A stretch of DNA of 6,836 nt from an uncultured Gemmatimonadota bacterium (GTDB taxonomy: Bacteria; Gemmatimonadota; Gemmatimonadetes; Gemmatimonadales; GWC2-71-9), in NCBI GenBank assembly GCA_913009915.1, contig CAJVYZ010000153.1:1-6836 (forward strand), in the 5' to 3' direction. Under the pieces are notes generated by a model. It did no database searches. It saw only the letters and a list, made by a program, of their open reading frames with translations, and had not been told where the DNA came from. Each line of letters opens with the position of its first letter. The first letter of the stretch is position 1. Shown piece by piece: positions 1-6,825 of the stretch. The translations under genes were made by a program, and so were the position numbers.

Positions 1-72
1 GATGTGGAGTCTTCATTCCGCCGGTGGTGATAGCACGGAGACGGTAGGTGTGTATGTGATTGTTTTTTTTTT
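1..72. other. Non-genomic read-through tail with poly-T
   Basis: This stretch lies outside the P5 adapter and so cannot be native to the genome. Positions 63-72 are a run of ten T, which on the other strand is poly-A directly after the end of the P5 sequence. That is the usual appearance of a read that has run past the end of its library molecule. Positions 1-62 have no coding signal continuous with the rest of the window. They are most likely base-calling noise after the poly-A, although a second ligated fragment cannot be excluded. No gene is called here. Confidence 0.85.
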
Positions 73-130
73 AATGATACGGCGACCACCGAGATCTACA
101 CTCTTTCCCTACACGACGCTCTTCCGATCT
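73..130 (+). other. Illumina P5 / TruSeq universal adapter (contaminant)
   Basis: The 58 bases match, from memory, the full TruSeq universal adapter. They begin with the P5 flow-cell motif AATGATACGGCGACCACCGA and end with the read-1 primer end ACGCTCTTCCGATCT. The genomic insert begins at 131. On the minus strand the adapter continues the sdhA reading frame and adds an artificial tail of 19 residues before a chance stop codon, so anything called from 71 to 130 is technical. Confidence 0.98.
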
Positions 131-1351
<1,221 letters not shown>

Positions 1352-1369
1352 CGCTGGGAAAACTCCGGG

Positions 1370-2026
1370 TTACCGCAACAGGCCGAAGAGGATGGCCAGC
1401 GGGATCGAGGCGAACCCGACCGGCACCACGATGGCGACCAGCGTCGCCACGGTTCGGCGCAGACGATCGTAGCGCGGATGAACGACACCGACCGTCTGGA
1501 ACATGCTCCACACCCCGTGGTAGAGATGGGCCGCCAGGGCCACCATGGCCACGAGGTAGAACAGGCCGATCCACCAGGTGCGAAGATACCTCACCAAGTT
1601 GCCGTACACGTCCGTGTGACTGAACACGGGATGCACCACGCCGATGGTCAGCTCGAGGATGTGGTACACCAGAAAAACCAGGAGCAACACACCACCCCAA
1701 CCCATCATGCGTGACGCCAGCGTGGAGGCGGGGTGCTGCACTCGGGTGTAGCCTACCGGGCGACTGAGTCGGTCGAGGCGCTTGAGGCTGTATGCCGCCT
1801 GGACGTGAACCACCAGGGCGACTACTAAAAGGATCCGGGTGCCCCACAGGAGCGGCAGAGTGGATTTGAGAAAGGCCGCCCAGTCGTTGATCGCCGAGGG
1901 CCCGGCGTACGCCAGAAGATTGCCCGACATGTGGACCACGACGTAGCCGATCCAAACCAGCCCGGACACGGCCATGACGACCTTCTTGCCGATCGTCGAT
2001 CCAAGGAACTGCCTCAACCCGGTCAT
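1370..2026 (-). CDS. sdhC: Succinate dehydrogenase cytochrome b subunit (five-helix, di-heme type)
   Basis: This 218-residue membrane protein anchors the SdhAB catalytic part and reduces quinone. Five hydrophobic segments are visible, at about 16-40, 63-80, 108-130, 151-175 and 194-217. Four membrane histidines, His32, His74, His122 and His167, fall one per helix in the first four helices, as expected for the two heme b groups of type B SdhC/FrdC such as those of Bacillus and Wolinella. His170 is a nearby alternative to His167. A single large cytochrome b with no separate SdhD fits this class. Type B enzymes usually use menaquinone; that part is inference. The gene starts 12 nt after the mdh stop and ends 18 nt before sdhA, indicating one operon. 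The ribosome-binding site is weak (GGGTGG), so translation may depend on coupling to mdh. Confidence 0.93.
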   Translation of the reverse strand: MTGLRQFLGSTIGKKVVMAVSGLVWIGYVVVHMSGNLLAYAGPSAINDWAAFLKSTLPLLWGTRILLVVALVVHVQAAYSLKRLDRLSRPVGYTRVQHPASTLASRMMGWGGVLLLVFLVYHILELTIGVVHPVFSHTDVYGNLVRYLRTWWIGLFYLVAMVALAAHLYHGVWSMFQTVGVVHPRYDRLRRTVATLVAIVVPVGFASIPLAILFGLLR

Positions 2027-2038
2027 GGGACCACCCGG

Positions 2039-2962
2039 TCAGACGGTGGCCATGGTGCCCCGGACGGCTTCGGCCGACTGGTGCAATGCCGTTTGTTCTT
2101 CCTCGCTCAACTCCACTTCGAGAATGGCTTCGAGACCGTTCCGCCCCAGCTTGCAAGGCACGCCGCAATAGACATCATGCAAGCCGTACTCGCCCGTGAG
2201 CCAGGCTGCGCACGGGAGCACTCGCTTCTTGTCCTTCACGATGGCTTCGACCATCTGGACCGCGGCGGCACTGGGCGCGTAATACGCCGATCCCGTCTTG
2301 AGGTGCTTGACGATCTCCGCCCCACCCTGCCGTGTACGCGACACGATGGCTGCGAGACGCTCGGCATCGAGCAGTTGGGTGACCGGGATACCCGATACCG
2401 TGGTGTACGACACCAGCGGCACCATGGTATCGCCGTGCCCGCCGAGCACCATCGCCTGGATGTCCTCCACCGAGACGTCTAGCGCCTCGGCCAGAAACGC
2501 CCGGTATCGCGCGGTGTCAAGCACGCCGGCCATGCCGATCACTCGCTCCCGCGGGAACCCTGTGGCTTCCTTGGCAACGGCGCACATGACGTCGAGTGGA
2601 TTGGAAACGATGATCACGATGGCGTTGGGGGCCGCTTCCTTGATGGCCTCCGCCACGGAACGAACGATGCCGGCGTTGGTCTTGACCAGGTCGTCGCGAC
2701 TCATACCCGGTTTGCGGGCGATGCCCGCCGTCACCACGAACAATTCGGCGCCGGCCGCCTCGGCGTACCCCTGGCTGCCGATGACCCGGGCATCGAAGCC
2801 CTCGATCGGGCCGGACTCCCACTGGTCCAGCGCCTTTCCCTCTGCCACGCCTTCGACGATATCGATCAGAACCACCGTGCGCGCCAAGTCTTTTTCAGCG
2901 ATGCGTTGCGCCACCGTCGCTCCGACATGCCCGCCGCCAACCACCGCAATCTTGTTGAACAT
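2039..2962 (-). CDS. mdh: Malate dehydrogenase (LDH-like, NAD-dependent)
   Basis: This enzyme interconverts malate and oxaloacetate with NAD+/NADH in the TCA cycle in the cytoplasm. The 307 residues are full length for the LDH-like MDH family. The Rossmann motif GGGHVG is at 9-14 and Asp34 ends the second strand, as expected for NAD rather than NADP. The substrate loop [12 protein letters not shown] carries Arg83, the position that separates MDH (Arg) from lactate dehydrogenase (Gln), and Arg89. VSNPLDV has Asn121, LDTARYR has Asp149 and Arg152 for carboxylate and proton relay, and GGHGDTMVP has the catalytic His176. Near the C-terminus YCGVPCKLG carries two cysteines where I would expect aliphatic residues. 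The ATG at 2960-2962 has only a weak purine stretch upstream. It is the first gene of mdh-sdhC-sdhA and follows a 117-nt gap with a candidate promoter. Confidence 0.96.
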   Translation of the reverse strand: MFNKIAVVGGGHVGATVAQRIAEKDLARTVVLIDIVEGVAEGKALDQWESGPIEGFDARVIGSQGYAEAAGAELFVVTAGIARKPGMSRDDLVKTNAGIVRSVAEAIKEAAPNAIVIIVSNPLDVMCAVAKEATGFPRERVIGMAGVLDTARYRAFLAEALDVSVEDIQAMVLGGHGDTMVPLVSYTTVSGIPVTQLLDAERLAAIVSRTRQGGAEIVKHLKTGSAYYAPSAAAVQMVEAIVKDKKRVLPCAAWLTGEYGLHDVYCGVPCKLGRNGLEAILEVELSEEEQTALHQSAEAVRGTMATV

Positions 2963-3000
2963 GATAGTGTCGTCTCGAAAACAGTCTGGAATACCCGCGA

Positions 3001-3042
3001 CCGATCAGGGGATCTATCGCGCAATCAGGATGGTGTGATCGG
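3001..3042. repeat. Inverted repeat in the mdh leader, possible operator
   Basis: CCGATCA at 3001-3007 is the perfect reverse complement of TGATCGG at 3036-3042, with a 28-nt spacer. The repeat sits just downstream of the candidate -10 box (3044-3049), so it would cover the start of the transcript, where a repressor could bind. ATCAGG also occurs at 3004-3009, 3024-3029 and 3055-3060. A seven-base repeat can arise by chance, so the regulatory role is only a suggestion. Confidence 0.3.
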
Positions 3043-3043
3043 A

Positions 3044-3072
3044 AATGTAGTGGGATCAGGAAGGGTCGGCAA
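3044..3072 (-). promoter_or_regulatory. Candidate sigma70-type promoter for mdh-sdhC-sdhA
   Basis: On the minus strand TTGCCG (3067-3072) is separated by exactly 17 nt from TACATT (3044-3049), giving partial matches to the -35 and -10 consensus boxes. It lies in the 117-nt gap between trmL and mdh and would give a leader of about 75 nt. No intrinsic terminator is visible after trmL, so read-through from upstream is also possible. In a GC-rich genome this AT-richer patch is the best candidate in the gap, but the match is modest. Confidence 0.4.
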
Positions 3073-3079
3073 ACCACGA

Positions 3080-3553
3080 TCACCCGCCGTTCGATCCGTC
3101 CTGCGACCTCGTTTGGCGGATGGCCTCGTACAGCACGATGCCCACTGCCGTGGCCAGATTCAGGCTGCGGACCGGGCCTACCATGGGGATGGTGAAGGAT
3201 TGTTCGGGGTGCTTCTCGAGGATGCGTTCCGGCATCCCCTGCGTCTCGTTGCCGAATACCAGACAGGAGTTGGCCGCGAACGGTGCCTCCCAGTACGGGC
3301 GCTCGGCGTTGGACGAAAAATACAGGCACCGGTCACGGCTCATGGCGTCGCGAAAATCTCGCCACAGCGGATGGACCCACAAGTCGACATGGGGCCAGAA
3401 GTCCAGTCCGGCACGTTTGAGTTCCCGGTCGTCGAGCGAGAACCCCAGGGGCTCGATGACGTGGAGCGACGAATCGGTGGCCGCGGCCAGCCGGGCGATG
3501 TTCCCGGTGTTGGGTGGAATCTGCGGCTCGATCAACGCGATGTGTAACGTCAC
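3080..3553 (-). CDS. trmL: tRNA (cytidine(34)-2'-O)-methyltransferase TrmL
   Basis: TrmL methylates the 2'-OH of the wobble nucleotide (C34 or cmnm5U34) of tRNA-Leu isoacceptors using S-adenosylmethionine. The 157 residues match the short SPOUT-class TrmL/YibK family, which lacks extra RNA-binding domains. Motif 1 is EPQIPPNTGNIAR (9-21), followed by VIEPLGFSLDD (32-42) and the family mark KRAGLDFW (46-53). Motif 2 is LVFGNETQGMP (98-108) and motif 3 is IPMVGPVRSLNLATAVGIV (122-140). Motifs 2 and 3 form the trefoil-knot SAM site and the dimer interface. The start is GTG at 3551-3553, supported by GGAG 8 nt upstream. The gene begins 18 nt after the moaA stop, so it is probably co-transcribed with the moa genes, although no functional link is known. 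The last ten residues (QTRSQDGSNGG region) look disordered. Confidence 0.93.
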   Translation of the reverse strand: MTLHIALIEPQIPPNTGNIARLAAATDSSLHVIEPLGFSLDDRELKRAGLDFWPHVDLWVHPLWRDFRDAMSRDRCLYFSSNAERPYWEAPFAANSCLVFGNETQGMPERILEKHPEQSFTIPMVGPVRSLNLATAVGIVLYEAIRQTRSQDGSNGG

Positions 3554-3561
3554 GATGTGCT

Positions 3562-3565
3562 CTCC
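3562..3565 (-). promoter_or_regulatory. Ribosome-binding site supporting the GTG start of trmL
   Basis: GGAG on the minus strand lies 8 nt before the GTG at 3551-3553, in the short gap after the moaA stop. This spacing supports GTG as the start; the encoded MTLHIALIEPQ is also the usual N-terminus of the family. Confidence 0.65.
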
Positions 3566-3571
3566 GGCGGC

Positions 3572-4597
3572 TCACCCGCCCCGGGTGTGCATCTCCCGCC
3601 GCGGATCGGCGCGGAGACTCTCGACCGGGTAGAGCGTGTTCCGGTCGGCGAGGGCCAGACGCTCCTCGGCCCCCCGGTCCGTGCGCCGGCGCCACACTCC
3701 GGCGATGTGCTCCACCAGATCCGCGTCCGACGCCCCACCACGTACCAGCTCACGGAGGTCAACGCCGCCGGCGGCGTAGAGACAGGTATACCACGTCCCG
3801 TCGGCGGTCAGCCTGCTTCGGTCACACGCCGCGCAAAACGGCTGGGTCGTCGAGGCAATGATGCCAAATGTGGTCCCATCCTTCAGCTGATACCGTTCCG
3901 CCGGCGCGGTGGGGTCACTCGGTGCCGGCCGGACCGAGCCATAGCGGTCTGCCACACGGCGGAGTAATTCGTCGCGTGACACTACCTGGTCGATGGTCCA
4001 TTGGGTGGCGCCGCCCACGTCCATGTACTCGATGAACCGGATCTCGACTTGGTACGTCCGCCCGAATTCGATCAGATCGTACAGCTCATCATCGTTGAAC
4101 CCGCGGATCACCACGGCATTGATCTTGGTACCACGGAACCCCAATCGCCGTGCTTCACCAATGCCCTCGACGATCGAATCCCACCGGTCACTCTTGGCGA
4201 ACGCCAGCAGCCGCTCGGGTCGCAGCGTGTCGAGGCTGACGGTCAGACGGTCGAGTCCGGCGGACCGCAGCGCCCCGGCGTGCCGGGCGAGCAGCAGGGC
4301 GTTGGTCGTCATCGCCAGATCCTCGAGGCCGTCGAGCGAGCGCAGTTGCCCCACCAGTGCCGCCACGTCGTGGCGCAGGAGCGGCTCCCCGCCCGTCAGG
4401 CGGACCCGGGTCACCCCCAGCGACACGAACACCCGCGCCAGCCTGGTAATCTCCTCGAAGGTGAGGATCGACGAGCGTGGCAGCCAGACGTACTCGTCCT
4501 CCGGCATGCAGTAACGGCAGCGCATGTTGCACCGGTCGGTGACCGAGATACGCAGGCGCCGCAGAGGCCGGCCCATGGTGTCGGTACCGCCGGTCAT
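3572..4597 (-). CDS. moaA: GTP 3',8-cyclase MoaA (radical SAM)
   Basis: MoaA carries out the first step of molybdenum cofactor synthesis, cyclising GTP to 3',8-cyclo-7,8-dihydro-GTP, which MoaC then converts to cPMP. From the chosen start the protein has 341 residues, normal for the family. The radical-SAM cluster motif is Cys23-x3-Cys27-x2-Cys30 (DRCNMRCRYC), followed by the SAM motif TGGEPLLR (68-75). The second, GTP-binding 4Fe-4S cluster is held by Cys255, Cys258 (FCAACDRSRLT) and Cys272, with the expected 13-residue gap. The protein ends in Gly-Gly, the conserved tail needed for activity. The ATG at 4595-4597 overlaps the moaE stop as ATGA, and GGAG lies 11 nt upstream. The frame stays open 78 codons further upstream, but that part is low-complexity Gly/Arg sequence overlapping moaE. 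moaC is not in the window. Confidence 0.96.
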   Translation of the reverse strand: MTGGTDTMGRPLRRLRISVTDRCNMRCRYCMPEDEYVWLPRSSILTFEEITRLARVFVSLGVTRVRLTGGEPLLRHDVAALVGQLRSLDGLEDLAMTTNALLLARHAGALRSAGLDRLTVSLDTLRPERLLAFAKSDRWDSIVEGIGEARRLGFRGTKINAVVIRGFNDDELYDLIEFGRTYQVEIRFIEYMDVGGATQWTIDQVVSRDELLRRVADRYGSVRPAPSDPTAPAERYQLKDGTTFGIIASTTQPFCAACDRSRLTADGTWYTCLYAAGGVDLRELVRGGASDADLVEHIAGVWRRRTDRGAEERLALADRNTLYPVESLRADPRREMHTRGG

Positions 4598-5034
4598 GGA
4601 GAGCCCGTCTCCGCCGGATCGAGGGCCGCCGTGGGGTCGACCCAGGCCTCGGTGCCGTCGGCGTATCGTTCCCGTTTCCATATCGGGACGCGGTGCTTCA
4701 CTTCTTCGATCACGAAGCGGCAGGCTGCGAACGCCTCCTCGCGGTGATCCCCGGTGACCACCACCACGACCGCCGCATCCCCGATGGTCAGGGTCCCTAC
4801 CCGGTGCTGCAGCGCCACCGACACCGGCCACCGGTTTTCAGCCTCGGCCACGATCGCTACGCACTGCGCCTCGGCCATCGGCCCGTAGGCCGTGTAGTGG
4901 AGCTCTCTCACCTGGCGGCCGGCCTGATGGTTGCGCACCGTGCCCACAAACGAAACCTGGGCTCCCCGCCCCGGTCCGGCTACCATGGCGGCAAGCCGGG
5001 CGGCATCGATCGCTGCCTCGGTCAGAAACGTCAC
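4594..5034 (-). CDS. moaE: Molybdopterin synthase catalytic subunit MoaE
   Basis: MoaE is the large subunit of molybdopterin synthase. It converts cPMP to molybdopterin using sulfur carried on the C-terminal thiocarboxylate of MoaD. The 146 residues show SFVGTVRNHQAGR (28-40), LHYTAYGPMAE (45-55), QHRVGTLTIGD (76-86), and the active-site block DHREEAFAACRFVIEEVK followed by VPIWKRE (96-122). By comparison with E. coli MoaE, His97 and Arg98, Lys113 (the probable catalytic lysine) and Lys120 correspond to the conserved active-site set, with identical spacing. The start is GTG at 5032-5034, directly abutting the TAG of moaD (no gap), and the stop overlaps moaA by four bases, so all three genes are probably translationally coupled. 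The final ten residues are a family-variable tail. Confidence 0.95.
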   Translation of the reverse strand: MTFLTEAAIDAARLAAMVAGPGRGAQVSFVGTVRNHQAGRQVRELHYTAYGPMAEAQCVAIVAEAENRWPVSVALQHRVGTLTIGDAAVVVVVTGDHREEAFAACRFVIEEVKHRVPIWKRERYADGTEAWVDPTAALDPAETGSP

Positions 5035-5304
5035 CTAGCCACCCGCCAGCGGTGGCAGAAGCGCCAGTTCATCGCCGTCGCGGACCTCGTCTTCCATGGC
5101 CACCTGGGAGTGGTTCCGGGCACACAGGGGCCGGGTGGGCAGGATGTCGGCTGCAGGGTACCTGAGTCGAAGCTCCGCCAGGGCGTCCGCCACCGTCGCC
5201 GACGCGGACAGCACCAAGTCACAGGCCTCGACCCCGACGACCTCAGCGTAGCGGGCAAACAGCAGTAGACGGATATGGATGGGGCGGACGTGGTCGATGG
5301 TCAT
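5035..5304 (-). CDS. moaD: Molybdopterin synthase sulfur carrier subunit MoaD
   Basis: MoaD is the small ubiquitin-fold sulfur carrier of molybdopterin synthase. The 89-residue protein has the family pattern: the first strand IHIRLLLFARYAEVVG (9-24), the TVADALAELRLRYP helix region (37-50), the DGDELALLPPLAGG end (76-89), and the obligatory C-terminal Gly-Gly. That tail is adenylylated by MoeB-type enzymes, then thiocarboxylated, and is inserted into the MoaE active site. The start is taken as ATG at 5302-5304. A TTG 17 codons upstream is in frame but would give an atypical Gly/Pro leader with no ribosome-binding site. The best purine stretch (AAGGTG) is about 13-14 nt upstream, somewhat far. 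The gene sits downstream of the hup terminator, so it needs its own promoter or terminator read-through; no convincing promoter is seen in the 64 nt between. Confidence 0.9.
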   Translation of the reverse strand: MTIDHVRPIHIRLLLFARYAEVVGVEACDLVLSASATVADALAELRLRYPAADILPTRPLCARNHSQVAMEDEVRDGDELALLPPLAGG

Positions 5305-5368
5305 TGGTGGCAATCTATCACCTTGGATGCCGCCGGGGGCACCGGGCAGCAACAACGGCTAGGCCACC

Positions 5369-5393
5369 AAAAAGGGCCGCTCGGAAGCGGCCC
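5369..5393 (-). terminator. Intrinsic terminator of the HU gene
   Basis: On the minus strand GGGCCGCT (5386-5393), loop TCCG and AGCGGCCC (5374-5381) form a perfect 8-bp GC-rich hairpin, followed at once by five T (5369-5373). It begins 29 nt after the HU stop codon at 5422-5424 and has no T-tract in the other direction, so it acts on minus-strand transcripts only. An outer CCACC (5396-5400) could also pair with GGTGG (5364-5368) across the T-tract. Confidence 0.88.
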
Positions 5394-5421
5394 ATGGTGG
5401 GATCGGGAGTGGCCCGGCTCG

Positions 5422-5778
5422 TCAGAGGGTGCCGAACGCCGGTGGCTCCTGAGCCGGCGGCTGGGCCGGCTGCGCTTCGGGATCAGCATCAGCGACCAGA
5501 CCGCGTAACTCCTTGCTGGGCTTGAACACCGGTACCGGACGCGCGGCGACCTCGACCGGTTCGCCGGTTCTGGGGTTTCGCGCCATACGGGTCTTCCGCC
5601 GGCGAATCTTGAAGGTGCCGAATCCCCGGATCTCGATGTTCTTTTGGTCTCGGAGCGCATCCTTGACCGCGTCGAGAAAGGCGTCCACCACCCGGGCGCA
5701 GTCCTTTTTCGAGATCATGGGCCCGGCGGTACGAGCGATTGAAGCGGTTACGTTTTCAACGAGATCGGCCTTGGTCAT
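5422..5778 (-). CDS. hup: HU/IHF-family DNA-binding protein with Pro/Ala tail
   Basis: This is a small dimeric nucleoid protein that bends DNA and compacts the chromosome. Residues 1-95 form a complete HU/IHF fold: MTKADLVENV at the N-terminal helix, a dimer core up to about residue 50, the signature IEIRGFGTFKIRRRK (48-62), and the DNA-arm ARNPRTGEPVEVAARPVPVFKPS (66-88) with Pro69 as the intercalating proline. The family is normally about 90-95 residues; here a further 23 residues rich in Pro, Ala, Glu and Gln follow, which look disordered and are not lysine-rich. The sequence does not say whether it is HU or an IHF subunit. The ATG is at 5776-5778 with a G-rich stretch (GGGGG) very close upstream. 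It has its own strong-looking promoter and a terminator, so it is probably a single-gene transcription unit between carA and the moa genes. Confidence 0.93.
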   Translation of the reverse strand: MTKADLVENVTASIARTAGPMISKKDCARVVDAFLDAVKDALRDQKNIEIRGFGTFKIRRRKTRMARNPRTGEPVEVAARPVPVFKPSKELRGLVADADPEAQPAQPPAQEPPAFGTL

Positions 5779-5834
5779 GCATCCCCCACGAGGGTCACAG
5801 ACGGACGGTCGCCCGAATGGGCATCATGGGGCTG

Positions 5835-5863
5835 ACGATACGAGCTTAGTGCTTGTGTGTCAA
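5835..5863 (-). promoter_or_regulatory. Sigma70-type promoter of the HU gene
   Basis: On the minus strand a perfect TTGACA (5858-5863) is followed after exactly 17 nt by TATCGT (5835-5840), which matches four of six -10 positions. It begins 9 nt after the carA stop and would give a leader of about 50 nt ahead of the HU ATG at 5778. A full-consensus -35 with ideal spacing in such a GC-rich window fits a highly expressed nucleoid protein. Confidence 0.75.
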
Positions 5864-5872
5864 GACTTTGGG

Positions 5873-6760
5873 TCAACTGGCGCCGGAGCTGTCCCGCAGG
5901 AGATCCATGAATTCGCCGAAGTGAGGATAGGCGTCGTGAGGCCCCGGAGCCGCTTCCGGGTGGTATTGCACGGCAAAAACGGGCAACTGGGTGTGCCGCA
6001 GACCCTCTACCGTCCCGTCGTTCAGGTTGAGATGGGTTAACTCCAAGTCCGGCGCGCCCTTAATGGTTCGGCCACTCCCCTGGACGGCGAACCCGTGGTT
6101 CTGGGTGGTGATCAGCACCCTCCCGGTCGCCAAATCCTGAACCGGGTGGTTTCCCCCTCGGTGGCCGTAGGGGAGCTTGGCCGTCTGGCCCCCGAAGGCG
6201 ATGCCCAGTAGCTGGTGCCCCAAACATATCCCGAAGAGTGGTAGTCCCGTGCCCGCCAATTCACGAATGACGGGAATGACGTAGGCCACGGCTGCCGGAT
6301 CCCCTGGCCCATTAGAAAGGAAAACGCCGTCGGGCGCGAGCGCGAGGACGTCCGCCGCAGACGTCCCGGCCGGGACCACTGTCACCCGGCTGCCGGCGCT
6401 GACCAGTTGGCGAACGATGTTGCGCTTCATGCCGAAATCGAACGCCACCACGTGGGGGCCTTGCTCGCCAGCCGTCCACGGCTCGGTTACCGACGCCTCA
6501 CTCGCGAGATCCCGCCCCTCCATCCCGGGAGACGCTTCCAGCCGCTGCTGGAGATCGGCCGCCGGCTGGTCTCCGGCCGCAATGACCCCTCGCATGGCCC
6601 CGCGGGAGCGGATGTGGCGGGTGAGCCGGCGGGTGTCGATCCCTTCGAGAATGGGGACCCCGTGGCTACCGAGCCAGACGTCGAGCGCGTCGGTGGCGCG
6701 CCAATTAGAATGCCGGCGCGCCAGCTCCCGGGTGACGACGCCGCACACCTGGGGCCGGTA
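5873..6760 (-). CDS. carA: Carbamoyl-phosphate synthase small subunit, N-terminus missing
   Basis: CarA hydrolyses glutamine and channels ammonia to CarB, which makes carbamoyl phosphate for pyrimidine and arginine synthesis. About 295 native residues remain of a usual length near 370-390; the first 80-95 are lost at the adapter junction. What is left starts in the N-terminal CarA domain ([31 protein letters not shown]). It then has the class I glutamine amidotransferase domain: SNGPGDP oxyanion region, nucleophile Cys in [12 protein letters not shown] (codon 6224-6226), TTQNHGFAV, and the His and Glu of the catalytic triad in [10 protein letters not shown] (codons 5960-5962 and 5954-5956). 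The stop is TGA at 5873-5875. The first base of the outermost codon (6760) may be the A added during library preparation. The frame continues into the adapter, where a false ATG at 6793 appears. carB is not visible and no terminator follows. Confidence 0.96.
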   Translation of the reverse strand, partial: YRPQVCGVVTRELARRHSNWRATDALDVWLGSHGVPILEGIDTRRLTRHIRSRGAMRGVIAAGDQPAADLQQRLEASPGMEGRDLASEASVTEPWTAGEQGPHVVAFDFGMKRNIVRQLVSAGSRVTVVPAGTSAADVLALAPDGVFLSNGPGDPAAVAYVIPVIRELAGTGLPLFGICLGHQLLGIAFGGQTAKLPYGHRGGNHPVQDLATGRVLITTQNHGFAVQGSGRTIKGAPDLELTHLNLNDGTVEGLRHTQLPVFAVQYHPEAAPGPHDAYPHFGEFMDLLRDSSGAS

Positions 6761-6825
6761 GATCGGAAGAGCACACGTCTGAACTCCAGTCACACTGATA
6801 TATCTCGTATGCCGTCTTCTGCTTG
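6761..6825 (+). other. Illumina TruSeq indexed (P7) adapter (contaminant)
   Basis: GATCGGAAGAGCACACGTCT begins the read-through adapter (6761-6793). An eight-base stretch ACTGATAT (6794-6801) follows, which I recall as TruSeq index 25, and then the P7 flow-cell sequence ATCTCGTATGCCGTCTTCTG and its last bases (6802-6825). The base A at 6760 is ambiguous between insert and A-tail. On the minus strand the adapter adds the artificial start [11 protein letters not shown] to the truncated carA frame. Confidence 0.98.

Noticed and set aside
2298..3038. 246-codon plus-strand frame
   Set aside because: It is antisense to mdh, which has an intact catalytic motif set; the Ser/Thr/Ala-rich translation matches no family I know.
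4001..4747. 248-codon plus-strand frame
   Set aside because: It is antisense to moaA and moaE and has no motif.
4598..4831. N-terminal 78-codon extension of moaA
   Set aside because: It overlaps moaE in another frame, is low-complexity Gly/Arg/Pro sequence, and the ATG at 4597 gives the normal MoaA length with an ATGA junction.
5305..5355. TTG start giving a 106-residue MoaD
   Set aside because: The extra 17 residues are atypical for MoaD, there is no ribosome-binding site, and the ATG at 5304 gives the usual length.
5369..5393. Possible bidirectional terminator
   Set aside because: The plus-strand reading has no T-tract after the hairpin and there is no plus-strand gene to terminate.
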